Shown here: positions 7,493-16,155 of the stretch, piece after piece
Position numbering within the stretch: position 1 is the stretch's first letter
Layout: every line of letters begins with the position of its first letter
Source: CAZYYO01 sp964650965
Lineage (GTDB): Bacteria; Bacillota; Clostridia; Lachnospirales; Lachnospiraceae
Length of the DNA stretch: 33,298 nucleotides
Direction: 5' to 3'
Assembly: GCA_964650965.1 (NCBI GenBank)
Contig: CAZYYO010000023.1
Location: 1 to 33,298, forward strand
Translations under genes and position numbers: made by a program
Notes under the pieces: generated by a model
The model's database searches: none
What the model was told of the DNA's origin: nothing
Seen by the model: the letters and a program-made list of their open reading frames with translations, nothing else

Positions 7493-8527
7493 ATGAGTTT
7501 CCAATATTTAAAAGAAATGCCAAGCCCCAAAGAAATCAAAGAAAGCTATCCACTGTCTCCTGCCCTTACCGCACTGAAAGCAGACAGGGATGCACAAATC
7601 AGTGATATTATCACCGGAAAGGATGACCGATTCCTGGTAATCATTGGTCCCTGCTCCGCTGACAACGAAGACAGCGTATGTGACTATGTCAGCCGCCTTA
7701 CTGCTGTACAGGAGAAGGTAAAGGACCGGGTCTTAATTGTTCCACGTGTTTATACCAACAAGCCCCGTACCACCGGCGAAGGCTACAAGGGAATTGCTTC
7801 CCAGCCAGACCCGTTAAAAGCACCTGACATGGTAGAAGGACTGATTGCCATGCGGAAAATGCATATTCACGCCATTGAAGCCAGCGGTATGACCTGTGCT
7901 GATGAAATGCTGTATCCGGAGAACTGGGGCTATGTAGAAGACCTGCTCTCCTACGTTGCCATTGGTGCCCGTTCCGTAGAGGACCAGCATCACCGTCTTA
8001 CCGTCAGCGGCTTTGATGTGGCCAGTGGTATGAAAAATCCCACCAGCGGCGACTTCTCTGTTATGTTAAATTCAGTGTACGCTGCGCAGCATCCTCATCA
8101 CTTTACCTTTGCAGGTCACGAAGTAAAGACTACCGGAAATCCTCTGGCACATACCATCCTTCGTGGTGCAGTCAGCAAGCATGGGAACAGTGTGCAGAAT
8201 TATCACTATGAGGATCTGACCCGTCTAAGCCAAATGTATGCTCAGATGGATCTGGTAAATCCTGCATGTATCGTAGATGCCAACCACTCCAACTCCAATA
8301 AGCAGTTCGCTCAACAGGTTCGTATTGTGCGGGAGGTTATGATGAGTCGTAAGTTCTCTTCCGATATTAGACAGCTGGTGAAGGGTGTAATGATAGAAAG
8401 CTATATTGAAGAAGGCTGTCAGAAGATTTCCGACAACCAGGTATACGGCAAATCCATCACCGACCCTTGTCTTGGATGGACAGACAGTGAGAAGCTGATT
8501 TATACCATTGCAGATTTGAACGAATAA
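7493..8527 (+). CDS. aroF: Class I 3-deoxy-7-phosphoheptulonate (DAHP) synthase
   Basis: This enzyme condenses phosphoenolpyruvate with erythrose 4-phosphate, the entry step of aromatic amino acid synthesis. The 344-residue protein has AroG/F/H-type motifs: GPCSADNEDSV near residues 55-65, PRVYTNKPRTTGEGYKG, the metal-site His in FAGHEVKT, and DANHSNSNKQ. The ATG at 7493 is chosen over one at 7454 because AGGAGG lies 5 nt before it and the earlier one is inside aroE. There is no fused chorismate mutase domain. Members of this class are usually feedback inhibited by Phe, Tyr or Trp; I cannot tell which from sequence. aroF is used as a generic symbol. A strong terminator follows. Confidence 0.94.
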   Translation: MSFQYLKEMPSPKEIKESYPLSPALTALKADRDAQISDIITGKDDRFLVIIGPCSADNEDSVCDYVSRLTAVQEKVKDRVLIVPRVYTNKPRTTGEGYKGIASQPDPLKAPDMVEGLIAMRKMHIHAIEASGMTCADEMLYPENWGYVEDLLSYVAIGARSVEDQHHRLTVSGFDVASGMKNPTSGDFSVMLNSVYAAQHPHHFTFAGHEVKTTGNPLAHTILRGAVSKHGNSVQNYHYEDLTRLSQMYAQMDLVNPACIVDANHSNSNKQFAQQVRIVREVMMSRKFSSDIRQLVKGVMIESYIEEGCQKISDNQVYGKSITDPCLGWTDSEKLIYTIADLNE

Positions 8528-8560
8528 TCGATAGGAAATATGCCATACAGCTTAATGCAA

Positions 8561-8612
8561 AAAGGATTCCCAGAAAGCCTCCCTGCAAAGGACAGTTTTC
8601 TGGGAATCCTTT
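8561..8612. terminator. Bidirectional terminator between aroF and the RND pump gene
   Basis: A perfect 16-bp inverted repeat (8561-8576 with 8597-8612, core GGATTCCCAGAAA) encloses a 20-nt loop. It ends in T runs on both strands, and lies 33 nt after aroF and 40 nt after the convergent RND gene, so it serves both. Confidence 0.85.
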
Positions 8613-8652
8613 TATATTGTAAGATACTTCTGCTTCATGGAACCCGTTCCTG

Positions 8653-11600
8653 CTACTTGGTCAGCCGATTCATGAGCCCAGCTCTTTGCTCCTTGCGTCT
8701 TGCCTGAATAGAATATATGGTAGGCACTACCACAATGGTAAGCACGGTAGAGAACATCAGTCCAAATAACAAGGTAACTGCCATAGGACTGGTCATTGGG
8801 TCATTTGCAATAATCAGCGGCACTAATCCAATGCATGTAGTTATGCTAGATAACATAATGGGTCGGAATCGCAGATCTACTGCCAATTCACAGGCCTCTT
8901 CAATGCCTGCACCTTCTCTTCGCTTAGCATCAATCACCTCTATCAACAGAATACCGTTATTTACAACAATACCAAAGAGGGAAATCAATCCCAATAACGC
9001 CATAACCTGAATGTCCATTTTAAGTATCCACAAGCCAAGGCAACAGCCAATCAGACTTAACGGAATACTGGTAAGTACATTTAACGGTTTCGAAAAATCC
9101 TTAAATTGCAACAGTAAAATGATATAGATAACCAGTACTGCAACAATGGCTGCTTTCGCAAGATCTATCATAAGGCTGGACATATTGCTCATCTCACCTA
9201 ATTCCACAATATTCATTCCATCTGTATCCATCTTAGCCAAATAATTTTCTTCAAATTCTGTCTCAATATTGCCGGATACATATCCAGACTGAACATCTGA
9301 CAACACTTCTACATATCGTTTTCCATCATAATGATTAATCTGAGGAACGGTAGGTTCTAAGGTAATATCTGCCACCTGCCCCAACAATACTTTCGTTTCA
9401 CTCATGGAACCGCAGATAGGCAGTTCTTTTAATTCATCTAAGCTGTCTACTTTACATCGTACTACAATATCCATTTCCTTATCAGATGCTGTATAGGTGG
9501 ATGCAGTAGCTCCCATTAAGGAGGTATTCAACTGTTTGATCACATCATACTTTAATAATCCATAGCTTGAAAGTAATTCGCTGTCTAAGTTCACCTTATA
9601 CTGATATTGCGGAACTACTTCTGTATCTCTCACATTCTCTGTTCCATCTATTTTCTCAAGTGCACTCATCATTTCCTGTGCCAGGGCATTGATTTCATTG
9701 GTGTCATCCCCGGACACATTATAGACAATCTTCGCTGCTGTAGGCATAGAATATTCAAGACATTTCACTTCAATGGTAGCTCCAGCAATGGATTGATCAA
9801 TCTTACTTTGAATCTCTGCGGCTGCCTGTTCGGTACTACCAAGCTTCTTCAGCGCCTTTGTGTCTAGCTGCACCATAACACGACCAACATTATCTGCGTC
9901 TGTCAGAGAAGGTACCGTTAGAAAGAAGCTTGGCAATCCTCCTCCAATCGCTGCCGTATAGTGATCTACCAGCTCATCCTCTGATAGGATATCACCAATT
10001 TCATCCACAATTTGTCCGGTGGTCTCCAGATTCATTGTCTCTCCCTTTACATCCACATAGATAATTGGTTTGGATGCGTATGGGAAGAACTGCATTCCTA
10101 ACTGCGTTACCAAAAATGCTGCAATCGCCAAGGTTGCAAAACATCCAACCAGGGTTCTTACCGGATATGTAATTCCTATATGCAAAGCCTTTTTAAATGC
10201 TTTTCTTGCTGGGCTGACCCGATTGGCTTTTTCTGCCGGCTCAGGGGTAAAGAAGAAATAAGCCAATACAGGAATGCCGCACATTGCCATAAGATAACTG
10301 GCACAAAGAGAGGCAATCACAACGGTTGGAATGGTTCCTGCCACTGCTCCAACTACACCTGGAACAAAGTATATGGTACCAAAGGTCACAATGGTTGTTA
10401 ATGTACTGGTAAGTACTGGAAGCCAGGTTTCCTTAACTCCCTGAATAATTGCCTGTGTCTTCTCGATTCCATCATTTAGATTCTGCTGAATTGCTTCACT
10501 AATTACCACTGCATTATCCACCAAAATACCAAGGCTTACAATCAGTGCCGCAATGGAAATAAACTGGAATTCTATTCCCAGAAGATTCATGACGATAAAT
10601 GTCACTAGAATACTCACCGGAAGCGCCGTGCTGATAACCAATGCATTACGCATTCTTACTCCCAGCATAACGACAATCATAATCAATGCAATCGACTCTA
10701 GGAGGTTCATCAGAAAGCTGTTAATATTATTTTCAATATCCTCAGGGGCGTACATTACTTCATGGAAGATTAAATCCTCTGGCAGCGAATCCTTTAATGC
10801 ATCTATTTCTTTTCTTAAATCTTTTCCAATATTAACTGCATTAACGCCTTCATCAAACTTTCCTACCAGAAGAATTCCTTCTCTTCCGTCTTGAAGGTAA
10901 TATTTCTCACTGGTATCCTCCACATATACATTGGCCACATCCTTTAGCTTTACAAAGGAAAGTCCTTCTTCCCCACCGCCTACAACTGTATTCTCAATAT
11001 CTGCAAGGCTTTCGAAAAGGCCACTGCTAGATACCGTTACCGTTCCAGTGTCATAGGAAATACTTCCTGCCGGAATCGACAAATTCTGTGCCTGCATAAG
11101 AGACAGTACATTTTCAATGGAGATGCCATAAGACTGCATCTTCTGAATATCTGCTTCTACAACAACCTGCTTCTCCTTTTCACCATAGATGGTAACAGAA
11201 TCCACATGATTCACTGCCTCTAAGGCATCCTGAATGGTCTGACCATAGCTTACCAGCTCCTCCTGACTGTAGGTATCACTAGACAAGCTGATAATAAACT
11301 GATTATTTGCCACAAGATTGGTGTTAATTGCAGACTCCATACAGGTATCCGGCAGACTATCCTGTACATCAGACACGGTCTGTCGAAGCTCTGCCTCTAC
11401 ATCATCTAAGGTTACGTCATCCTGATAATACACGATAATTGCACTGGCACTATCCATACTCATACTGGTGGTGTAATCCAGATGTTCCAGCTGGTCAATC
11501 TTCTCCTCCAGCTTATCTGTAACAAATTCTTCCACCTCTTCCGGAGACGCTCCTGGATAGACGGTGGTAACTACTGCTACCGCTACGGTTGTATCTGGAT

Positions 11601-11712
11601 TCTCCTGCTTTGGTATTACATAATAGCTATAAATACCTACTGCAATAATAATAAATAGAAAGAACACAACAATAACTTTATTTCGTAATAATACTTTGGT
11701 AATCTTCTCCAT
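8653..11712 (-). CDS. RND-family efflux permease (AcrB/HAE-1 like)
   Basis: A proton-driven exporter of the cytoplasmic membrane, substrate unknown. At 1019 residues it has the RND plan: TM1 (about 8-30), a large extracytoplasmic loop, a TM2-6 block (about 330-490), TM7 (about 520-545), a second large loop, and TM8-12 (about 850-1010). The relay region of TM4 reads GILVDNAVVISEAI, so one Asp is kept where AcrB has two. The TM10 counterpart reads GIVVNNGILLIEVI. The ATG has AGGAGG close by and follows the adaptor gene by 8 nt, so both are one operon. No outer-membrane factor gene is present, as expected for a monoderm. In Firmicutes such pumps can export surfactants, antibiotics or lipids; none can be assigned here. 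Confidence 0.93.
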   Translation of the reverse strand: MEKITKVLLRNKVIVVFFLFIIIAVGIYSYYVIPKQENPDTTVAVAVVTTVYPGASPEEVEEFVTDKLEEKIDQLEHLDYTTSMSMDSASAIIVYYQDDVTLDDVEAELRQTVSDVQDSLPDTCMESAINTNLVANNQFIISLSSDTYSQEELVSYGQTIQDALEAVNHVDSVTIYGEKEKQVVVEADIQKMQSYGISIENVLSLMQAQNLSIPAGSISYDTGTVTVSSSGLFESLADIENTVVGGGEEGLSFVKLKDVANVYVEDTSEKYYLQDGREGILLVGKFDEGVNAVNIGKDLRKEIDALKDSLPEDLIFHEVMYAPEDIENNINSFLMNLLESIALIMIVVMLGVRMRNALVISTALPVSILVTFIVMNLLGIEFQFISIAALIVSLGILVDNAVVISEAIQQNLNDGIEKTQAIIQGVKETWLPVLTSTLTTIVTFGTIYFVPGVVGAVAGTIPTVVIASLCASYLMAMCGIPVLAYFFFTPEPAEKANRVSPARKAFKKALHIGITYPVRTLVGCFATLAIAAFLVTQLGMQFFPYASKPIIYVDVKGETMNLETTGQIVDEIGDILSEDELVDHYTAAIGGGLPSFFLTVPSLTDADNVGRVMVQLDTKALKKLGSTEQAAAEIQSKIDQSIAGATIEVKCLEYSMPTAAKIVYNVSGDDTNEINALAQEMMSALEKIDGTENVRDTEVVPQYQYKVNLDSELLSSYGLLKYDVIKQLNTSLMGATASTYTASDKEMDIVVRCKVDSLDELKELPICGSMSETKVLLGQVADITLEPTVPQINHYDGKRYVEVLSDVQSGYVSGNIETEFEENYLAKMDTDGMNIVELGEMSNMSSLMIDLAKAAIVAVLVIYIILLLQFKDFSKPLNVLTSIPLSLIGCCLGLWILKMDIQVMALLGLISLFGIVVNNGILLIEVIDAKRREGAGIEEACELAVDLRFRPIMLSSITTCIGLVPLIIANDPMTSPMAVTLLFGLMFSTVLTIVVVPTIYSIQARRKEQRAGLMNRLTK

Positions 11713-11720
11713 GCTGCCTC

Positions 11721-13082
11721 CTACTGTTCCTGCTTGCTTGCCTGATCATATGATACAGCACTTCCGGTTCTTACTAACTTCATTCCTTCGCAGATGATCA
11801 AATCTCCAGGATTGGTTCCGGTGACCATAACCATGTCATTATTCATTTCTGCTATTTCTATGTATTCACGTTTGGCACGACCGTCTTCTACCACATAGAC
11901 GTAATCATTTCCATCATTTAATATAACAGAAAGCGGAAGCCAGATTCCCAAACGTTCTCCAATGTTAATTTTCACCGTCGCCAGCTCTCCTAAATAAAAA
12001 TCTGCATTGGCTGTATCAATGGTGACATTGGTGGTATAGGTACGGCTGTTTTCATCTGGCATTAATCCAATATCCTTAATTTTTCCAGTAAAAGAAGCCC
12101 CATTTACCACAATATCTGCTGGCATTCCTGCAGAAAGATTGGCAATATCACTTTGGGATACCCCAAAGCTTGCTACCACCTTGTGGCTTCCAAGGATAAC
12201 TGCTGGGGATATGGGCGTTGCCACACCACCCTCTGTAGCCATAACCTCAATAACATATCCGTCATTTTGTGCTTTTAACGTACAATCATCCACTGCCTCC
12301 TGGGCACTGGCATAATTATTCTGGGCAGAATCATAATTGGCCTGTGCATTGGTTAATGCATCTGTTGCTGAATCCAGACGCTCCTTTTGGGTCTTTGCCT
12401 CAGTAGAAGATGCACCTTCCTTCACCTTCTTGTCGTAGGCCTGCTGGGCGGAATCCACACTTTGGTTATAAGCTTCCAACGTGGTTCTTGCGCTGGTAAC
12501 CTCCTGCTGCTTCTTCCAGTAGGCAGAGCTGGTGGTGCCACTAATTCCACTGTTGCTGATTTCATCTAATTCTGTTTCTAACTGGGTTACCTTTATCTGC
12601 TGTTCGTCACGTTTTTTGATGGCATCCTCTAAATTTTCCTTCTCGCTTTCAGAATTACATGCATCCTCATAATCCTTTAATGCATTGTCATAGCTTCTTT
12701 GAGAGGATCTTAAGGTATTTTCTGAAATACTGAGATTGTTGCTGCTAGTATCTAACTGCCTTCTGGCGTCGGTATCGTCAATCATGGCAAGGGCTTGCCC
12801 TGCATGAACCGTGTCCCCCACCTGTACATAGATTTCCTTTACATTTCCAATCGATGAGAAAGTGGACTGCTCGATTACTTCTGGTTGAACTAGACCTGTG
12901 TAGGTAAGGGTTACATCGCTTCCGGTTTCTCCTGCTTCCATAGTCGCAACCTGGTATACCTTCTCCTCCTTTTCCACCTTTTTTTCTTTAGAATTGCCAA
13001 TTGCCATCCAGACAATTACAGCAAGCACTGCAACTGCCCCGATGGCAACCCACATTTTCTTATTCTTTAATACTTTTGTCAT
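11721..13082 (-). CDS. RND/HlyD-type membrane fusion (adaptor) protein
   Basis: This is the partner of the RND pump encoded downstream. The 453 residues start with a membrane anchor (about 10-28, VAIGAVAVLAVIVWMAIG), then half of a lipoyl domain (VKEIYVQVGDTVHAGQALAMIDD, about 79-102). A long coiled-coil hairpin rich in Gln, Ser, Ala and Asp follows (about 105-270), then the second lipoyl half (DGYVIEVMATEGGVATP) and a beta-barrel plus membrane-proximal domain. The hairpin is long for a cell with no outer membrane to reach. AGGAAG precedes the ATG, and a promoter lies at 13133-13161. Nothing in the sequence indicates the exported substrate. Confidence 0.92.
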   Translation of the reverse strand: MTKVLKNKKMWVAIGAVAVLAVIVWMAIGNSKEKKVEKEEKVYQVATMEAGETGSDVTLTYTGLVQPEVIEQSTFSSIGNVKEIYVQVGDTVHAGQALAMIDDTDARRQLDTSSNNLSISENTLRSSQRSYDNALKDYEDACNSESEKENLEDAIKKRDEQQIKVTQLETELDEISNSGISGTTSSAYWKKQQEVTSARTTLEAYNQSVDSAQQAYDKKVKEGASSTEAKTQKERLDSATDALTNAQANYDSAQNNYASAQEAVDDCTLKAQNDGYVIEVMATEGGVATPISPAVILGSHKVVASFGVSQSDIANLSAGMPADIVVNGASFTGKIKDIGLMPDENSRTYTTNVTIDTANADFYLGELATVKINIGERLGIWLPLSVILNDGNDYVYVVEDGRAKREYIEIAEMNNDMVMVTGTNPGDLIICEGMKLVRTGSAVSYDQASKQEQ

Positions 13083-13132
13083 CTCATTCTTCCTCTTTCA
13101 TCCAAGCGCTCATATTTCTAACAATATGCTTT

Positions 13133-13161
13133 ATTATATCAAAGAGGATTTTTAGAAACAA
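13133..13161 (-). promoter_or_regulatory. Sigma-A promoter for the RND operon
   Basis: TTGTTT and a consensus TATAAT are spaced by 17 bp, about 50 nt before the adaptor ATG. No regulator gene or clear operator is adjacent. Confidence 0.6.
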
Positions 13162-13192
13162 CTGAAAGCTTATTAACTTTTTATAAACTTTA

Positions 13193-13756
13193 TCATGCTT
13201 CAGGGTGGAGTGGAACAAAGTTCAGCTCACTTCCATGTATCTTTAACCACTGCTTTCGCTCCTGGTAATCGGGAAGAACCTTCGCTACCTCCTCCCAGAA
13301 TTCTTTCGAATGATTCATCTGCTTTCTATGACACAGCTCATGTACAATAACGTAATCTAACACCTCTTCCGGTGCCTGCATCAGCAGACAATTGAAGTTT
13401 AGATTCCCCTTACTGCTGCAGCTTCCCCATCTGGTTTTCTGATGGCGCATGGTGATGCGTCCGTAAGTAACTTGCATCCTGTGTGCATAATATGCCACCT
13501 TGTCTGGAATATATCGAACTGCCTCTTGCTTAAGCTTTGCTATTTCTTCCGGGGTTAGCTCACGGTGTTGTTGGGTAACGGCGGCTTCCCTTCGCAGCTT
13601 CTCAAGGTGTCTGGCAATCCAATCTGCCTTGTCCTGAACAACTTCATTAATTTCCTTTTGGGATAAATGATAGGGTGCCCGTATCAGCACCCTCTCATCC
13701 TTGGTAATCTGGATAGAAATACTTCTTCGATTACTACGTATAATTTCAATCTGCAT
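13193..13756 (-). CDS. YgjP-type (DUF45) zinc metallopeptidase
   Basis: A small predicted cytoplasmic metallopeptidase of 187 residues. The C-terminal half has the HELCH zinc motif (139-143, in VIVHELCHRKQMNHS), with a further His six residues on, preceded by the family signature TRWGSCSSKGNLNFNCLLM (108-126). There is no signal peptide or membrane segment. Substrates of this family are not established. It starts 2 nt after the PIN-like gene stop, with its only SD-like stretch (AAGGAG) inside the end of that gene, 16 nt back, suggesting translational coupling. The pairing with a putative nuclease is noted but not explained. Confidence 0.9.
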   Translation of the reverse strand: MQIEIIRSNRRSISIQITKDERVLIRAPYHLSQKEINEVVQDKADWIARHLEKLRREAAVTQQHRELTPEEIAKLKQEAVRYIPDKVAYYAHRMQVTYGRITMRHQKTRWGSCSSKGNLNFNCLLMQAPEEVLDYVIVHELCHRKQMNHSKEFWEEVAKVLPDYQERKQWLKIHGSELNFVPLHPEA

Positions 13757-13758
13757 TC

Positions 13759-14556
13759 TTACGCTTCATGTGCTCCTTCAAACAGCTTTACCGTATTCTT
13801 GTACACAGCATTTCCCGTTTCCTGCTTCAGCTGCTTCACCAGCTGGATATTGTAGTTCTGTTTATCCTTCTGGTTAACAAAGGCACGATATACCTTGGTA
13901 TAATCACTGGGCTTTAACCCTAAATCCTTCACACTGTTACGAATAGCCTTCTTCTGAGCCTCCGTAATTTTAGGAAGGGCTCTGGTTGTGCTGGAAGATT
14001 CTTGTTTGGCTATCACCGGCTGGTTCATCTCACGGTTTTCTACTTCCGGTTTCACCACATCTGACTGAGGTGTTTCTGGTATAGCAGTATGATTCTTAAC
14101 CTCTGGTTTGGCTTCTGACTTCTTTTGTTCTGTGCTCTTATTAGCATTTTTACCGGTTTTCTTCTTGGCTTTCTTCTCCACCGGCTTTAACTGAATCTGC
14201 TCTCTGCGAAGGAAGCTCAGCTTCTTTCCGGCAATATTATCTCCATTCCACAAATCTAACACGGATTCAAATCCGGTATCCTTGCTGATAATAATATACT
14301 CTGTCTGCTTGGTGGTTCCTACCATATATCCTGTCATGGCAGCCAGCTGGAAATCCAAATAATTTTTTCCGGTCCGTTCAATCTTAAGATATTGCACCTT
14401 AGCTCCGGACTTGGCAATATCAATGTGAAGCTCCATGGGAATCGTGGAAGCACTGTTTCCATAGAACATAATCACTTCATCTGCCGGGGTAAGCTTATCA
14501 ATCCCCTTTAGTCCTGCATAATGCACATTTTCATAATCAATTAGGTATACACTCAT
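13759..14556 (-). CDS. PIN-like domain protein with C-terminal helical region
   Basis: Residues 1-115 look like a PIN/NYN-type nuclease domain: SVYLIDYENVHYAG carries the first acidic residues, a second acidic site is plausible in NYLDFQLAAM, and a third in SKDTGFESVL. Residues about 120-195 are a Lys/Glu/Pro/Thr-rich, probably disordered linker. Residues about 196-265 form a helical module (AIRNSVKDLGLKPSDYTKVYRAF...) that could bind RNA or a partner; I do not recognise it. No antitoxin-sized gene is beside it, so a toxin-antitoxin role is not supported. It probably leads a two-gene unit with the YgjP peptidase. RNA cleavage is an inference from the fold only. Confidence 0.8.
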   Translation of the reverse strand: MSVYLIDYENVHYAGLKGIDKLTPADEVIMFYGNSASTIPMELHIDIAKSGAKVQYLKIERTGKNYLDFQLAAMTGYMVGTTKQTEYIIISKDTGFESVLDLWNGDNIAGKKLSFLRREQIQLKPVEKKAKKKTGKNANKSTEQKKSEAKPEVKNHTAIPETPQSDVVKPEVENREMNQPVIAKQESSSTTRALPKITEAQKKAIRNSVKDLGLKPSDYTKVYRAFVNQKDKQNYNIQLVKQLKQETGNAVYKNTVKLFEGAHEA

Positions 14557-14636
14557 GTAATATTTCCTTCTTTTCTAGATTTCATTTTCTATTTTTGTTT
14601 AGACCATTCCAAACAATCACGTGATAATCTATAGTA

Positions 14637-14665
14637 AATATAGCATGATTGAATATTTTTTACAA
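14637..14665 (-). promoter_or_regulatory. Possible promoter for the PIN/YgjP pair
   Basis: TTGTAA and TATATT with 17-bp spacing lie right at the end of gltD. This is a moderate match in AT-rich DNA. Confidence 0.4.
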
Positions 14666-16144
14666 ATTGGTATATCCCATAAGGTATTCATCCACTTCTC
14701 TGGCACAGTCTCTTCCCTGCTTAATTGCCTTTACAACCAGGGACTGACCGGTGTGCATATCACCTGCGGTAAATACTCCTGGAACACAGGTAGCAAAAGA
14801 ATCCTCCTGGGTCTTTACATTGGTGCGTTCATTTACCTGCACCTGAAATGCATCTGTCACATATTTCTCACTGCCTAAAAATCCTGCAGCAATCAAAACC
14901 AGCTGACAGGGAACCTCCTGCTCCGAACCGGATACCGGCACCATCATTCTTCTTCCTGTCTTCTCGTCTATTTGAGACTCTAAGGATACCAGTACTGCCT
15001 TGGTAAGATTGCCCTTCTTATCCTGAATGAATTCCTTTACCGTTGTGGTATAGATTCTTGGGTCATGTCCAAAAACTGCAATCGCTTCCTCCTGACCATA
15101 ATCCGTTTTGCACACCAGGGGCCACTGAGGCCATGGATTACTTTCGGCTCTTTCCTCCGGTGCCTTAGGCATCATTTCCAATTGGGTAATGGACTTGCAG
15201 CCATGGCGAATACAGGTTCCTACACAATCATTTCCTGTGTCACCACCGCCAATAACAATCACATCCTTATCCTTGGCGGAAATAAAGGTACCAGGCTTTA
15301 AGTCACTGTCTAGCAAACTCTTGGTGGTAGAGGTTAGAAAATCCACTGCATAATAAATTCCCTTGGCATCTCTTCCCGGAGCGTTAATATCTCTGGGATT
15401 GGAAGCTCCGCAGGCAAGAACCACGGCATCATATTCATCTAATAGCTTTTTAGCCTTTACATCACTTCCTACATTTGCGTTAGTCACAAAGGTAACCCCT
15501 TCCGCTTCCATAACAGAAAGCTTCCGGTCAATAATCTGCTTTTCCAACTTCATATTGGGAATTCCGTAACGAAGCAAGCCTCCAATCCGGTCGCTTCTCT
15601 CATATACCGTTACCATATGTCCCCGGGTGTTCAGTTGGTCTGCTACTGCCAGTCCGCTAGGGCCGGAGCCAACCACTGCAATCTTCTTTCCGGTTCTGGT
15701 TTCCGGAGGCTTTGGTCCGGCCAATCCATTTTCATAAGCGTATTCAATAATGGCATGCTCATTTTCCCTGGTAGTGACTGCAGCTCCATTTAATCCACAG
15801 GTGCAGGCCTTCTCACAAAGTGCCGGGCAAACTCGACTGGTAAATTCCGGGAAATTACTTGTCTTATGTAATCTATGATATGCCATTTCCCAATTTCCCT
15901 GGTACACCAGGTCATTCCACTCTGGAATCAAATTGTGCAGAGGACATCCTGAGGTCATCCCCTTTATATTCATGCCTGACTGGCAGAAGGGAACACCACA
16001 TTCCATACATCTTGCTCCCTGTCGCTGCTGTTCCTCTGTGGACAGTGGAACATGAAATTCATTAAAGTTCTTTATTCTTTCACTGGGAGCAGCGGCACTG
16101 GCTTCCTTCCGCTGATACTCCATAAATCCTGTTGCTTTTCCCAT
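14660..16144 (-). CDS. gltD: Glutamate synthase small (beta) subunit GltD
   Basis: GltD takes electrons from NAD(P)H and passes them via FAD and iron-sulfur clusters to GltB. The 494-residue protein has the N-terminal Cys-rich iron-sulfur domain (CMECGVPFCQSG, then GCPLHNLIPEW and CPALCEKAC), the FAD motif VVGSGPSGLA near 155-164, the NAD(P)H motif VIGGGDTGNDC near 296-306, and the C-terminal FAD site FTAGDMHTGQSLVVKAI. AAGGAGGG precedes the ATG, 11 nt after the gltB stop. Together with gltB it makes a complete glutamate synthase. Related small-subunit-like oxidoreductases exist, but the adjacent gltB settles the role. Confidence 0.97.
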   Translation of the reverse strand: MGKATGFMEYQRKEASAAAPSERIKNFNEFHVPLSTEEQQRQGARCMECGVPFCQSGMNIKGMTSGCPLHNLIPEWNDLVYQGNWEMAYHRLHKTSNFPEFTSRVCPALCEKACTCGLNGAAVTTRENEHAIIEYAYENGLAGPKPPETRTGKKIAVVGSGPSGLAVADQLNTRGHMVTVYERSDRIGGLLRYGIPNMKLEKQIIDRKLSVMEAEGVTFVTNANVGSDVKAKKLLDEYDAVVLACGASNPRDINAPGRDAKGIYYAVDFLTSTTKSLLDSDLKPGTFISAKDKDVIVIGGGDTGNDCVGTCIRHGCKSITQLEMMPKAPEERAESNPWPQWPLVCKTDYGQEEAIAVFGHDPRIYTTTVKEFIQDKKGNLTKAVLVSLESQIDEKTGRRMMVPVSGSEQEVPCQLVLIAAGFLGSEKYVTDAFQVQVNERTNVKTQEDSFATCVPGVFTAGDMHTGQSLVVKAIKQGRDCAREVDEYLMGYTNL

Positions 16145-16155
16145 GGTATCCCTCC

